From Pelomonas sp052436255 (GTDB lineage: Bacteria > Pseudomonadota > Gammaproteobacteria > Burkholderiales > Burkholderiaceae_C): DNA of 64,000 bases. Below the pieces are notes generated by a model. It saw only the letters and a list, made by a program, of their open reading frames with translations, was not told where the DNA came from and ran no database searches. Of the stretch, positions 1 through 8,739 are shown piece by piece. The stretch covers positions 14,576 to 78,575 of the forward strand of contig JBQVNP010000010.1 of NCBI GenBank assembly GCA_052436255.1, in the 5' to 3' direction. The translations under genes were made by a program, and so were the position numbers. The stretch's first letter is position 1. Every line of letters begins with the position of its first letter.

Positions 1-702
1 CGGCATGGGCAGGGTATTGGCCAGGCGCTCCAGCCGTGCCAGCTGGGCGGCCTTCTGCGCGTCGGACAGGCGGTCCAGCTCGGCCTCGAAGCCCTGCAGC
101 AGCGTGCCGCCCCAGCCCGGCGAGACCTGTGCGAAGAGGGCGTGGCTGTCCTCGCGCAGCCACAGGTAGCTGGGATCCAGGTCCAGGCCCTCGATGGCGT
201 ACAGGCCCACCTCGTAGCCGGCGCCGGCGGGCTTGAGCGTCTGCAGACGCTCGATGCTGACCTGCCCCACCGGCAGGGCCGTGGCGCGCTGGCCGGGGCG
301 CCTGAGCAGCGTCTGCGCCAGTCGCCCCGCCCAGGCCGGGCTGGCCTGCACGGGCAGGTAGACCAGCTCGCGCCCCGCGCCCGGCCTGTCGCCACGGTCC
401 ACCGGCGAGCGCCAGCTGGCACGGCCGTCGTTCAGCGTGAAGCTTTCGTCGATGCGCGCGCCATAGGTGGCCACGCCCTCGGTGCGGTAGCCGAGCCAGG
501 CGCCGTCGGGCGCCAGCTCGATGACCTCCTTCTGGTCGGGGCCGCGGCCGTTGTTGCGGTAGCTGTAATCCACGTCGAGCCGGCCGGCCGACTCGGTCAG
601 CTTGAGATGGCCGCAGGCGGCCTTGGCGCAGACGACGGTGTAGGTCTGGGCGTGGGCCACGCTGGCCAGCAGCAGCACGATCAGCGGGGGCAGGAACTTC
701 AT
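1..702 (-). CDS. Secreted protein, N-terminal part only; possibly amidohydrolase family
   Basis: The frame is open from an ATG at 702 to the window edge, giving 234 codons; the 3' end lies outside. The first 18 residues form a clear signal peptide (hydrophobic stretch, AHA cleavage site), so the mature protein starts near Gln19 and is exported. Two cysteines (25 and 30) follow. The rest is a beta-rich, hydrophilic domain without a catalytic motif I can name. It resembles the N-terminal extension of some secreted amidohydrolase-like proteins of Burkholderiales, but the metal-binding part would be outside the window, so this is only a guess. It follows rnhA on the same strand after a 38-bp gap. 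Confidence 0.55.
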   Translation of the reverse strand, partial: MKFLPPLIVLLLASVAHAQTYTVVCAKAACGHLKLTESAGRLDVDYSYRNNGRGPDQKEVIELAPDGAWLGYRTEGVATYGARIDESFTLNDGRASWRSPVDRGDRPGAGRELVYLPVQASPAWAGRLAQTLLRRPGQRATALPVGQVSIERLQTLKPAGAGYEVGLYAIEGLDLDPSYLWLREDSHALFAQVSPGWGGTLLQGFEAELDRLSDAQKAAQLARLERLANTLPMP

Positions 703-740
703 GCAGGGACGGGTGCTGAGATCTCTAGATGGCGCGCACT

Positions 741-1223
741 TTACTGACGCGCCTTGGCCAGCGAGGCCACGCCCTTGTTGGCCAGCATGTCGGCGCGCTC
801 GTTGCCGGGATCGCCGGCATGGCCCTTGACCCAGCGCCAGTCCACCGTGTGCAGCTTGCGCAGCGCGTCCAGGCGCTGCCAGAGGTCGGCGTTCTTGACC
901 GGCTTGCCATCGGCCGTCTTCCAGCCACGGCGCTGCCAGTTGACGATCCATTCGGTGATGCCCTTGCGCACGTATTCGCTGTCCAGGTAGACGACGACAT
1001 CGCAGCTGCGCTTGAGCGAGGCCAGCGCCTCGATGGGCGCCGTCAGCTCCATGCGGTTGTTGGTCGTTTCAAGCTCGCCGCCGAAGAGTTCCTTGTCGTG
1101 GCCGCCGCTGGAAAGCCAGGCGCCCCAGCCACCGGGGCCGGGGTTGCCCTTGCAGGCGCCATCGGTGTAGATGGTGACCTGGGGGCGCTTGATCAGGACG
1201 GCCGGCTTGGGTGCTTCAGTCAT
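741..1223 (-). CDS. rnhA: Ribonuclease HI
   Basis: Endonuclease that cuts the RNA strand of RNA-DNA hybrids, removing R-loops and helping primer removal; cytoplasmic. The 160-residue protein has the full RNase H1 active site: Asp21 in YTDGAC, Glu59 in NNRMEL, Asp81 in LDSEYV, His135 in KGHAG and Asp145 in ERAD. It matches the usual length of about 155. Its start overlaps the end of the upstream methyltransferase gene by 8 bp, so the two are co-transcribed and probably translationally coupled. The rnhA, YafS-like methyltransferase and gloB neighbourhood is also seen in Escherichia coli. Confidence 0.97.
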   Translation of the reverse strand: MTEAPKPAVLIKRPQVTIYTDGACKGNPGPGGWGAWLSSGGHDKELFGGELETTNNRMELTAPIEALASLKRSCDVVVYLDSEYVRKGITEWIVNWQRRGWKTADGKPVKNADLWQRLDALRKLHTVDWRWVKGHAGDPGNERADMLANKGVASLAKARQ

Positions 1224-1950
1224 TCTTGTTGTGATGGTTGTTCAGTGCCACGGCGGGCGCCTTTTTGGCGACCGCACGCGAGTTTTTGGCCAGGCCGATC
1301 AGGCGCATGCCATGCACGCGCTTGACTGCCTGGATGAAATAGACGGCGCCCAGCACCGGCCACCAGCGCGAGCCGACGCCGTCCACCCAGCGCCAGCGCT
1401 GCAGCCAGGCCTCCGAGCGCAGCGGCGGCCGGTAGATGCCGAAGCGCGCCGCCTCGACATCGAAGCTCAGCAACTTGAGCCAGTCGCGCAGCCGCCAGTA
1501 GCCAATGAAATCGCCATCGCGCGGCAGGTAGGGTTCGCCGCGGCGCCTGAGCCGGCCCAGGTTCTGGCGCAGGCCCCAGAGGCTGGCCGGGTTGAGGCCG
1601 AAGACGATGAGCCGCCCCTCCGGCCGCAGCACGCGCTCCACCTCGCGCAGCAGCGCATGGGCGTCGGGTGCCAGCTCCAGCGCATGCGGCAGCAGCACGA
1701 GGTCGAGGCTGGCGGTGTCGAACGGCAGGGCGTCGAAGTCGCAATGCAGGTCGCGCCCGACCAGCCAGCGGTGGGGCATGCGGTTGCTCTGCAGGCCGTC
1801 GAGTTCCGGCAGGCCGAGCTGCAAGGCATGAAAGCCGAACAGATCGATGACGGCCGCGTCCACCTGCGCCTGTTCCCAGGCCAGCAAGTGGCGGCCAGGC
1901 GGCGTTTGCAGCCAGGCTGCCAAATCTATACTCGGCGCTTTATCTGTCAT
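1216..1950 (-). CDS. YafS-like class I SAM-dependent methyltransferase
   Basis: Predicted S-adenosylmethionine-dependent methyltransferase of unknown substrate. The Methyltransf_11-type core is visible. An acidic strand end (LVGRDLHCDFDALPFD) is followed by LDLVLLPHALE, then a helix with LLREVERVLRPEGRLIVFGLNP, a typical motif IV to VI arrangement. The ATG at 1950 (MTDKAP) is preferred over 1971, because the longer form would run into the divergent gloB start. The protein is about 244 residues. It sits between gloB and rnhA like E. coli yafS, which supports orthology but not a substrate. The C-terminal tail is basic and ends in an Asn/His-rich run. Confidence 0.85.
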   Translation of the reverse strand: MTDKAPSIDLAAWLQTPPGRHLLAWEQAQVDAAVIDLFGFHALQLGLPELDGLQSNRMPHRWLVGRDLHCDFDALPFDTASLDLVLLPHALELAPDAHALLREVERVLRPEGRLIVFGLNPASLWGLRQNLGRLRRRGEPYLPRDGDFIGYWRLRDWLKLLSFDVEAARFGIYRPPLRSEAWLQRWRWVDGVGSRWWPVLGAVYFIQAVKRVHGMRLIGLAKNSRAVAKKAPAVALNNHHNKND

Positions 1951-1964
1951 GGGTTGGCGCCACA

Positions 1965-2762
1965 TTGACACTCAGTTTGACGCTCACGCCGCTCCCCGCT
2001 TTCGACGACAACTACCTCTGGCTGCTGGACAACGGCCGTGAGGCCCTGGTCGTCGATCCCGGCGATGCCGCGCCGGTCGCCGCGGCACTCGATGCCCGCG
2101 GCCTGACGCTCGCGGGCATTCTATTGACCCATCACCACGGCGATCACGTCGGCGGCGTCGACGCGCTGCGGTCGCGCTTGGCAGGCCCCATCTACGCGCC
2201 CGCTAACGAGACCATGCCTGAACCCGTGCAGCGCCTGCATGGCGGTGACACCGTCGAGCTGCTGGGCCTGCGCTTTGCGGTCATGGATGTGCCCGGCCAC
2301 ACCGCGGGCCACATCGCCTATTTCTCGACCGACGCGGGCCAGGACGGCCCGCTGCTGTTTTGCGGCGACACGCTCTTCAGCGCAGGCTGCGGCCGCCTGT
2401 TCGAAGGTACGCCGGCGCAGATGCATGCCTCGCTGCAGTCGCTGGCCGCGCTGCCGCCCGAGACCCGTGTCTGCTGCGCCCATGAATACACGCTGTCCAA
2501 CCTGCGCTTTGCGCATGCGGTGGACCCTGCCAACCCAGACCTCGCGGCCTACACCGCCTGGTGCCACGCCGAACGCGCCGCCGGCCGGCCGACCCTGCCG
2601 GGCCGTATCGGCACCGAGGTTCGCATCAACCCTTTCCTGCGCTGTAGCGAGCCTGCCCTGCGCGACGCCGCCCGCCGACACGCCCCCCTGAAACTCCCGG
2701 CCGCGCCCAGCCCGGTCGATGTATTCGCCAGCCTGCGCGAATGGAAGAACGGATTCCGATGA
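1965..2762 (+). CDS. gloB: Hydroxyacylglutathione hydrolase (glyoxalase II)
   Basis: Hydrolyses S-D-lactoylglutathione to D-lactate and glutathione, the second step of methylglyoxal detoxification. The metallo-beta-lactamase metal site THHHGDH is at residues 55-61. Further metal ligands lie in VPGHTAGH, LFCGDTLF and CAHEYT. The NPFLRC motif near residue 225 is the glutathione-binding part of the C-terminal domain. Both possible starts are TTG: 1965, or 1977, the latter giving the usual short N-terminus MTLTPLPAFDDNY. Neither has a strong ribosome binding site. The gene is divergent from the methyltransferase and its stop overlaps the ATG of the transglycosylase gene (ATGA), so those two form an operon. 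Confidence 0.96.
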   Translation: MTLSLTLTPLPAFDDNYLWLLDNGREALVVDPGDAAPVAAALDARGLTLAGILLTHHHGDHVGGVDALRSRLAGPIYAPANETMPEPVQRLHGGDTVELLGLRFAVMDVPGHTAGHIAYFSTDAGQDGPLLFCGDTLFSAGCGRLFEGTPAQMHASLQSLAALPPETRVCCAHEYTLSNLRFAHAVDPANPDLAAYTAWCHAERAAGRPTLPGRIGTEVRINPFLRCSEPALRDAARRHAPLKLPAAPSPVDVFASLREWKNGFR

Positions 2763-4360
2763 CATTGATCCACCGACTGTCCCCCCTGGTATTGTCGGCC
2801 CTGCTGGCCGCCGGCGCCACCCCCCCCCTGCCCCCGCTGGACGAAGCGCCGGCGCCACCCCTGTCTCCTCCCGCCGCGGTTGCCGTGGCCAGCGTCACGA
2901 CCGACACCGCCGTCGAACCCGCGCCGGTGCGCGCCCTGGCCGCCAAGCTGCTGGAAGACAACCTGCGCCCCGGCGCCAAGATCGACCTTGACGCTCCCGA
3001 AGCCAATGCCGATCTGTGGGCCCGCATCCGCCAGGGCTTTGCGCTGCAGGACCTGGACGACGACTGGGTGCGCAAGGCCGAGGCCTGGTACAGCGCCCGG
3101 CCCGACTATGTCGAGCGCATGACGACGCGAGGCAGCCGCTACCTCTTCCACATCGTCGACGAGGTCGATAAGCGCGGCATGCCGGCCGAACTGGCCCTGC
3201 TGCCCTTCATCGAGAGCGCCTTCGTCACGCATGCCGTGTCCAGCGCCAAGGCCACCGGCATGTGGCAGTTCATGCCCGCCACGGGCCGTGACTTCGACTT
3301 GAAGCAGAACATCTTCCGCGACGACCGCCGCGACGTGCTGGCGTCCACCCGCGCCGCGCTCGACTACCTGGGCCGCCTGCACAAGATGTTCGGCGACTGG
3401 CACCTGGCGCTGGCTGCCTACAACTGGGGTCAGGGCAATGTGCAGAAGGCCATCGCGCGCAACCAGCGCCTGGGACTGCCGACCGACTACGCCAGCCTGA
3501 AGATGCCCGAGGAGACGCGCTACTACGTGCCCAAGCTGCAGGCCGTGAAGAACATCGTCCTCAACCCCGACCGCTATGCGCTGTCCTTGCCGCCGGTCGC
3601 CAATCACCCCTACTTCCTGAGCGTGAAGATCGAGCGCGACATCGATGTGTCGCTGGCCGCCCAGCTTGCCGGCCTGACGCTGGAGACCTTCCAGCAGTTC
3701 AACCCGCAGATGAACAAGCCGGTCATCCTGGCCGCGGCCACGCAGCAGGTGCTGCTGCCCTATGACCAAGCCAGCAACTTCGCCGCGAACCTGGCGCGCC
3801 ACCGCGGCCCGCTGGCCAGCTGGACGGCCTGGGTCGTGCCCAGGACGATGAGCGCGGCGCAAGCCGCCAAGCGCAGCGGCATGCCGGAATCGGCGCTGCG
3901 CGAGATCAACCGCATCCCGCCCAAGATGCTGGTCAAGGCCGGCTCCACGCTGCTGGTGCCGCGCGCCGAACATGTGCACGACGACGTGTCGGAGCGCCTG
4001 GCCGACACGGCCAGCCTCAGCCTGGCGCCCGACGCACCGCCGCTGCGCCGCGTGACGCTGAAGGCCGGCAAGGGCGATACGGTGGCGGTGATCGCCGCGC
4101 GCTACAAGGTCCGCGCCGACCAGGTGGCGCAGTGGAACAAGGTCGGCAGCTCGGCACGCTTCAAGCCCGGCCAGGCGGTGGTCGTCTACACGGCGTTCAA
4201 GGCCAAGGCGACCCCCGCCAAGACGACGGTGGCGGCTCGCGCCGCTGCCAAGAAGGGCAAGGCCACCGTCCGCGCCGCCAAGCCGGCAGCGCCCCCCAAT
4301 CTGGCCAAGGACCGCGGCGGCAAGGGCCGCAACAACGTGGTCGCGTCAGCCGCGCCTTGA
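2759..4360 (+). CDS. mltD: MltD-type lytic murein transglycosylase with LysM domains
   Basis: Cleaves the MurNAc-GlcNAc bond of peptidoglycan to leave 1,6-anhydro-MurNAc; periplasmic or envelope-bound. The ATG at 2759 overlaps the gloB stop and begins a signal peptide (about residues 1-20), so it is preferred over 2741. The SLT domain follows, with catalytic Glu152 in LPFIESAF and the MWQFMPATGR and AAYNWGQGN motifs. Three LysM-like segments come next, the last clear one being KAGKGDTVAVIAARYKV. The C-terminus is a Lys/Ala-rich tail, perhaps binding the wall electrostatically. The length of 533 residues is slightly above E. coli MltD (452). Confidence 0.93.
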   Translation: MTLIHRLSPLVLSALLAAGATPPLPPLDEAPAPPLSPPAAVAVASVTTDTAVEPAPVRALAAKLLEDNLRPGAKIDLDAPEANADLWARIRQGFALQDLDDDWVRKAEAWYSARPDYVERMTTRGSRYLFHIVDEVDKRGMPAELALLPFIESAFVTHAVSSAKATGMWQFMPATGRDFDLKQNIFRDDRRDVLASTRAALDYLGRLHKMFGDWHLALAAYNWGQGNVQKAIARNQRLGLPTDYASLKMPEETRYYVPKLQAVKNIVLNPDRYALSLPPVANHPYFLSVKIERDIDVSLAAQLAGLTLETFQQFNPQMNKPVILAAATQQVLLPYDQASNFAANLARHRGPLASWTAWVVPRTMSAAQAAKRSGMPESALREINRIPPKMLVKAGSTLLVPRAEHVHDDVSERLADTASLSLAPDAPPLRRVTLKAGKGDTVAVIAARYKVRADQVAQWNKVGSSARFKPGQAVVVYTAFKAKATPAKTTVAARAAAKKGKATVRAAKPAAPPNLAKDRGGKGRNNVVASAAP

Positions 4361-4365
4361 GGCCG

Positions 4366-4767
4366 TCAGCCGACGAAGAACAGCGCCGCGCTGGTCACCA
4401 GGCCAGCCAGCCAGACAACTGAGCGCAGCGTCGCCTGGTCAGCCAGATAAAGGCCGACGAAGGCAATACGCGCGGCGATGAAGCCCAGGGCCAGTGCGTC
4501 GACAGTGGCCTGCGGCGCCTGGTGCTGGTGCGCCACGAACAGGCCGGCGACGAAGACCGGCAGGGCCTCCCAGCTGTTGGCCTGCGCGGCATGGGCCCGG
4601 GCCTGCCAGCCGCTCAGGTTCGCCAACCAGGCGCGCGGCTGGTGGTTGTCGAAGCCACCGTCGCGCCGCCGCTTGCCGAAGCCCTTGGACTTGGCCAGCC
4701 CGGCGCAAACGATGGGCAGCACGCAGGCCACGAGCAGGCAGAGTTGGCTGATGGTCAGTGAGGTCAT
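4366..4767 (-). CDS. MAPEG family membrane protein
   Basis: A 133-residue integral membrane protein with about four hydrophobic helices, near residues 5-23, 65-85, 88-108 and 113-131. The RDGGFDNHQPRAWL segment after helix 1 and the later NSWEALPVFVAG are typical of the bacterial MAPEG group (membrane-associated eicosanoid/glutathione metabolism superfamily). Its natural substrate in bacteria is not known. A good ribosome binding site (AAGGAA, 7 bases upstream) supports the ATG at 4767. It follows recR on the same strand after 12 bp and converges with the transglycosylase gene 5 bp away. Confidence 0.9.
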   Translation of the reverse strand: MTSLTISQLCLLVACVLPIVCAGLAKSKGFGKRRRDGGFDNHQPRAWLANLSGWQARAHAAQANSWEALPVFVAGLFVAHQHQAPQATVDALALGFIAARIAFVGLYLADQATLRSVVWLAGLVTSAALFFVG

Positions 4768-4779
4768 CGGAGCGTTCCT

Positions 4780-5361
4780 TCAGCGTCGATCCGTCAGGGC
4801 GTGGGCGATGGTGCCCAGGTCCACATATTCAAGCTCGCTGCCGACCGGCACGCCGCGCGCCAGCCGGGTCGAGCGGATGCCGCGCGCTCGCAGCGCCTCG
4901 GCCAGCACATGGGCCGTGGCCTCGCCCTCGGCAGTGAAGCTGGTGGCGAGGATGACCTCCTCCACGCCGGCCTCGCCCGCCCGCGCGAGCAGCTCGGCCG
5001 CGCCGATCTGGCGCGTGCCCACGCCGTCGAGCGGGCTCAGCCGGCCCAGCAGCACGAAGTAGTAGCCGCGGTAGGAGGCGGTGCGCTCGAGCGCCGCCTG
5101 GTCGGCCGGCGTCTCGACGACACAGAGCAGCCGAGCGTCACGTTGGGCATCGGCGCAGACAGCGCAGATCGGCGCCTCGCTGAAGGTGTGGCAGCGCTCG
5201 CAATGCTTGATGCGCTCGCCCGCCGCCGTCAGCGCATCGGCCAGGCGCAGCATGGCCAGCCGGTCATGCTGCAGCAGGTGGTAGGCCATGCGCTGGGCCG
5301 ACTTCTGGCCCACGCCCGGCAGGCGCTTGAGCGCCTCGATCAGCGTCTCAAGCGCGGCCAA
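4780..5361 (-). CDS. recR: Recombination protein RecR
   Basis: Works with RecO (and RecF) to load RecA on SSB-coated single-stranded gaps. The 193 residues show an N-terminal helix-hairpin-helix (RLPGVGQKSAQRMAYHLL), a four-cysteine zinc finger (CERCHTFSEAPICAVC) and the Toprim domain with LCVVETPAD. The start is a TTG at 5361. The ybaB stop lies in the same frame just 9 bases upstream, so no longer N-terminus is possible, and TTG gives the family-typical LETLIEALKRLPGVG. It is the third gene of a dnaX-ybaB-recR operon, a widely conserved order. Confidence 0.96.
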   Translation of the reverse strand: MAALETLIEALKRLPGVGQKSAQRMAYHLLQHDRLAMLRLADALTAAGERIKHCERCHTFSEAPICAVCADAQRDARLLCVVETPADQAALERTASYRGYYFVLLGRLSPLDGVGTRQIGAAELLARAGEAGVEEVILATSFTAEGEATAHVLAEALRARGIRSTRLARGVPVGSELEYVDLGTIAHALTDRR

Positions 5362-5370
5362 GGTCCGGGC

Positions 5371-5697
5371 TCAAAAGGGGAACTTCATGCCGGGGGGCAT
5401 CGGCATGCCCTGCGTCAGCTTGCCCATCTTCTCGCTGCTCGTCGCCTCGGCGCGGCGGGCCGCGTCGTTGAAGGCGGCGGCCACGAGGTCTTCCAGCATG
5501 TCCTTGTCATCGGCCAGCAGGCTGGGGTCGATGGTGACGCGCCGCACCTCGTTCTTGCAGGTCATGACGACCTTGACGAGGCCGGCGCCGCTTTGGCCCT
5601 CGACCTCGATGCTGGCGAGCTCGTCCTGCGCCTTCTTCAGGTTGTCCTGCATCGCCTGGGCTTGTTTCATCAAGCCGGCAAGTTGGCCTTTCATCAT
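5371..5697 (-). CDS. ybaB: YbaB/EbfC nucleoid-associated protein
   Basis: Small dimeric DNA-binding protein that coats the nucleoid and influences expression; cytoplasmic. The 108-residue sequence begins with the typical amphipathic helix (GQLAGLMKQAQAMQDNLKKAQ). It continues through the short sheet with VEGQSGAGLVKVVMTCKNEVRRVTIDPSL and ends in a Gly/Pro/Met-rich tail (GMPMPPGMKFPF). The family is nearly always placed between dnaX and recR, as here, with 13 bp from the dnaX stop. Confidence 0.96.
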   Translation of the reverse strand: MMKGQLAGLMKQAQAMQDNLKKAQDELASIEVEGQSGAGLVKVVMTCKNEVRRVTIDPSLLADDKDMLEDLVAAAFNDAARRAEATSSEKMGKLTQGMPMPPGMKFPF

Positions 5698-5710
5698 GAT
5701 CGTGTCCTTG

Positions 5711-7555
5711 TCAAAGAGAGGGAGTCAGCGGCTGCACGGAGCCCGGCAAGATACGCGCCGACGGGAACTGGGAAAGCAGCGTCCGTGTCATCGGATGTTG
5801 GGCGGCGAGGTCCTCCGCCGCACGTTGCTGGGCCTCGGTGCGGGCCACGGTGCGCAGCGCAATCGAGTCCTCGGCGATGCCGACCTCGATCTCGAGCCTG
5901 GCGTCCAGCGCCGCTTCGAGCTTGGCGACGAGAGCCGGAGCACGCAGCGATTCGCGCTCGACGCGCAAGGTCCAGGTCTCGCGGCCGTCGACGGTGCGGC
6001 AGGCCAATGCCTGCGCCTGGCGAGCCAGTTCGGCGGTCATGCCGACCAGGTTGAGGGCTGCAACGCGTTCCGCCCATTGCGCGCCCTCGGGGGTCTCGCG
6101 CAAGGCTGCGCGGCGCGGCGCTTCGACATCCCGTGCGGCGACCGGCGACGGCACATCGTCGGCCTCCATCCACGGCGGCGGCGCGTCGTCGGGCGGCGCG
6201 CCGTCCATGTCGTCGTCCGCCTGTACCTCGACGCCGACCGGGCGCGGGCGCAGGCGGTCACTGAGCCTGGGGGTGGACGGCTCAACTGCCATGGGCGCCG
6301 CCACCACCGGTGCCGGCGCGAAACCCTTTGGCGCTGCGGCCGGTGCAATGACGGGCGCCGGCGGCGCCACCTTGGGCAAAGGCACGGCGACGACCGCCTT
6401 GGCCACCGCCGGCGGCCGCACCAGGGCCGCGGCCTTGATCGGTTTGGCACTGGTGCCTGCCGGCCGGAAGGCCAGCATGCGCAGCAGCACCATCAGCAGC
6501 CCGGCGTACTCGTCCGGTGCCAGGTGCAGCTCGGCGCGGCCGTGCAGGGCCATGCTGTACATCAGCTGGATCTCGTCGGCCGGCAGTGCGGCGGCCAGGC
6601 GGCGGATCTCGGCAGTCTCGGTGTCGGCATCGTCCAGCGCGGCGGGCGCGGCCTGCGCCAGGGCCATCTGTTGGAAGAGCGTGGCCAAGTCTTCCAGCGT
6701 GCCTGCCGCCGACAGTCCCGCACCGCGCAGCGCATCGGCCTGCGCGACGACCGCCTCGCCGCTGGCGGCTGCCAGCGCATCGACGATGGCCACGACATGA
6801 CCGCGGTCCACGCTGCCCAGCATCTGGCGCACGCCGGCCTCGGAGAGCGAGCCGGCGCCAAAGGCAATCGCCTGGTCGGTCAGCGACAACCCGTCGCGCA
6901 TGGAGCCGCGCGCCGCACGCGCCAGCAGGCGCAGGGCGCCCGGCTCGGCCGGCACGCTCTCGGCGCCCAGCACATTGCCCAGGTGCATCTGCACGTCCGC
7001 CGCCGCCATCGGCCGCAGGTTGAACTGCAGGCAGCGTGACAGCACGGTGACCGGCACCTTCTGCGGGTCGGTCGTCGCCAGCACGAATTTCAGGTAGTCG
7101 GGCGGTTCCTCCAGCGTCTTCAACATCGCGTTGAAGGCGGTGTTGGACAGCATGTGCACTTCGTCGATCATGTAGACCTTGAAGCGCCCGACGACCGGCT
7201 TGTAGACCGCCTGGTCCAGCAGCTGCGAGATCTCCTCGACGCCGCGGTTTGACGCTGCGTCCAGCTCCACGTAGTCGACGAAGCGGCCTGCATCGATGTC
7301 GCGGCAGGCGTGGCAAACGCCACAGGGCCGGGCCGTGATGCCGCCAGTGCCGTCCGGCCCGACACAGTTCAGGCTCTTGGCGAGGATGCGCGACACCGTC
7401 GTCTTGCCAACGCCACGGGTGCCGGTGAACAGATAGGCGTGGTGCAGGCGGCCCTGCGTCAAGGCGTTGGCCAGCGCTTGGACGACATGTTCCTGGCCAA
7501 CGAGCTGCTCGAAACTCTGCGGACGGTATTTGCGGGCCAGGACCTGGTAACTCAT
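5711..7555 (-). CDS. dnaX: DNA polymerase III subunits gamma and tau
   Basis: AAA+ ATPase of the clamp loader; tau also links the polymerase cores and the helicase. The start is the ATG at 7555 (MSYQVLARKYRPQSF), the standard family N-terminus, although the frame stays open further upstream. The 614-residue protein contains Walker A GTRGVGKTT near residue 45, a four-cysteine zinc module ending CGVCHAC, Walker B with DEVHMLS, and sensor-1 region ATTDPQKVPVTVLSRC. A long Ala/Pro-rich linker follows (about residues 370-490) before the tau C-terminal domain. I did not locate a convincing frameshift site for gamma production. The gene is divergent from the PurM-like gene with 33 bp between them. 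Confidence 0.97.
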   Translation of the reverse strand: MSYQVLARKYRPQSFEQLVGQEHVVQALANALTQGRLHHAYLFTGTRGVGKTTVSRILAKSLNCVGPDGTGGITARPCGVCHACRDIDAGRFVDYVELDAASNRGVEEISQLLDQAVYKPVVGRFKVYMIDEVHMLSNTAFNAMLKTLEEPPDYLKFVLATTDPQKVPVTVLSRCLQFNLRPMAAADVQMHLGNVLGAESVPAEPGALRLLARAARGSMRDGLSLTDQAIAFGAGSLSEAGVRQMLGSVDRGHVVAIVDALAAASGEAVVAQADALRGAGLSAAGTLEDLATLFQQMALAQAAPAALDDADTETAEIRRLAAALPADEIQLMYSMALHGRAELHLAPDEYAGLLMVLLRMLAFRPAGTSAKPIKAAALVRPPAVAKAVVAVPLPKVAPPAPVIAPAAAPKGFAPAPVVAAPMAVEPSTPRLSDRLRPRPVGVEVQADDDMDGAPPDDAPPPWMEADDVPSPVAARDVEAPRRAALRETPEGAQWAERVAALNLVGMTAELARQAQALACRTVDGRETWTLRVERESLRAPALVAKLEAALDARLEIEVGIAEDSIALRTVARTEAQQRAAEDLAAQHPMTRTLLSQFPSARILPGSVQPLTPSL

Positions 7556-7588
7556 CCTCAGGATTCTAGGCGTCGATAATCCCGCCCC

Positions 7589-8698
7589 ATGACCTCGCAA
7601 GCCCCCCTCACCTACGACCAGGCCGGCGTCAACTACGACCTGATCGACCCGCTCAAGATCACCGCGCAACGCGCCGCCGCCGCCACCGGCGCCCACCTGG
7701 GCGCGCATGGCTTCACCGAAGTGAAGGCCTCGCGCGGCGAGTCAGCCTATGTCGTGGATGTGGGGCCGTTCTACATCGCCTCCATCGTCGAATGCCTGGG
7801 CACCAAGACGCTGGTGGCCGACGAGATGGCCAAACTGACGGGCAAGAGCTTCTTCGCCGGCATCGCCCAGGACACGATCGCGATGGCGGTCAACGACCTG
7901 ATCACCGTCGGCGCGACGCCGCTGGTCGTGCAGGCCTACTGGGCCGCCGGCGGCAGCGACTGGTTCGGCGACGCCCAGCGCGCGCAAGCCCTGGTGGCGG
8001 GCTGGAAGGCCGCCTGCGACACCTGCCAGGTCGCCTGGGGCGGTGGTGAGACCCCCGCGCTGGCGGGCATCGTCGAGGACGGCCGCATCGACCTGGCCGC
8101 CTCCTGCACCGGCCTGATCAACCCCAAGGAGCGGCTGTCGGTCGGCGACAAGCTCGGTGCCGGGGACGCCATCGTGCTGCTGGCCTCCAGCGGCATCCAT
8201 GCCAACGGCCTGTCACTGGCCCGCAAGCTCGCGGAACGCTTGCCTCAGGGCTATCTCACCGAGATCGAACCCGGCCTGAGCTACGGCGAGGCGCTGCTGG
8301 CGCCGACGGCGCTGTATTCCCCCGTCACCGAGGCACTGTGGAAAGCCGGCATCGCGCCTCACTACTGCGCCAACATCACCGGCCACGGCTGGCGCAAGCT
8401 GCTGCGCCACCCGAGCCAGCTGACCTATCGCATCCACACCGTGCCGCCCAAGACCGCGGTGCTGGACTTCATCCAGAAGCAGGCCGGCCAGGATGACCGC
8501 GAGGCCTACTCGACGCTGAACATGGGCGCCGGCTTTGCCATCTTCGTCAAGCCCGACGATGCCGAGCGCACAGCTCAGGTCGCACGCGATTGCGGCGTCA
8601 AGGCCTGGGTGGCGGGCACCGTCGAGGCGGGCGAGAAGCAGCTGTTGATCGAGCCGCTGAACATCCGCTTCAGCGAAGACGATCTCGCTCTGCGCTGA
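7589..8698 (+). CDS. PurM-like AIR synthase family protein (divergent form)
   Basis: Clearly in the PurM/AIR synthase ATP-binding superfamily. Visible are QDTIAMAVNDLITVGATPL, WGGGETPALAG, ASSGIHANGLSLARKLAERL, LLAPTALYSPVTEAL and STLNMGAGFAIFV, the ordered motifs of phosphoribosylformylglycinamidine cyclo-ligase. Yet the N-terminus reads LTYDQAGVNYDLIDPLK where housekeeping PurM has a GVDIDAG signature. Its first part (DVGPFYIASIVECLGTKTLV) also differs from the usual loop region. At 369 residues it is slightly longer than normal PurM (about 345). It may be a true cyclo-ligase of a different clade or a paralogue with another substrate; the sequence alone cannot decide. It is not next to purN, as purM often is. 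Confidence 0.8.
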   Translation: MTSQAPLTYDQAGVNYDLIDPLKITAQRAAAATGAHLGAHGFTEVKASRGESAYVVDVGPFYIASIVECLGTKTLVADEMAKLTGKSFFAGIAQDTIAMAVNDLITVGATPLVVQAYWAAGGSDWFGDAQRAQALVAGWKAACDTCQVAWGGGETPALAGIVEDGRIDLAASCTGLINPKERLSVGDKLGAGDAIVLLASSGIHANGLSLARKLAERLPQGYLTEIEPGLSYGEALLAPTALYSPVTEALWKAGIAPHYCANITGHGWRKLLRHPSQLTYRIHTVPPKTAVLDFIQKQAGQDDREAYSTLNMGAGFAIFVKPDDAERTAQVARDCGVKAWVAGTVEAGEKQLLIEPLNIRFSEDDLALR

Positions 8699-8739
8699 CC
8701 ATGTCGCTGGCATGCGCGTCGGCAGTCGAGCGTAGTGCC

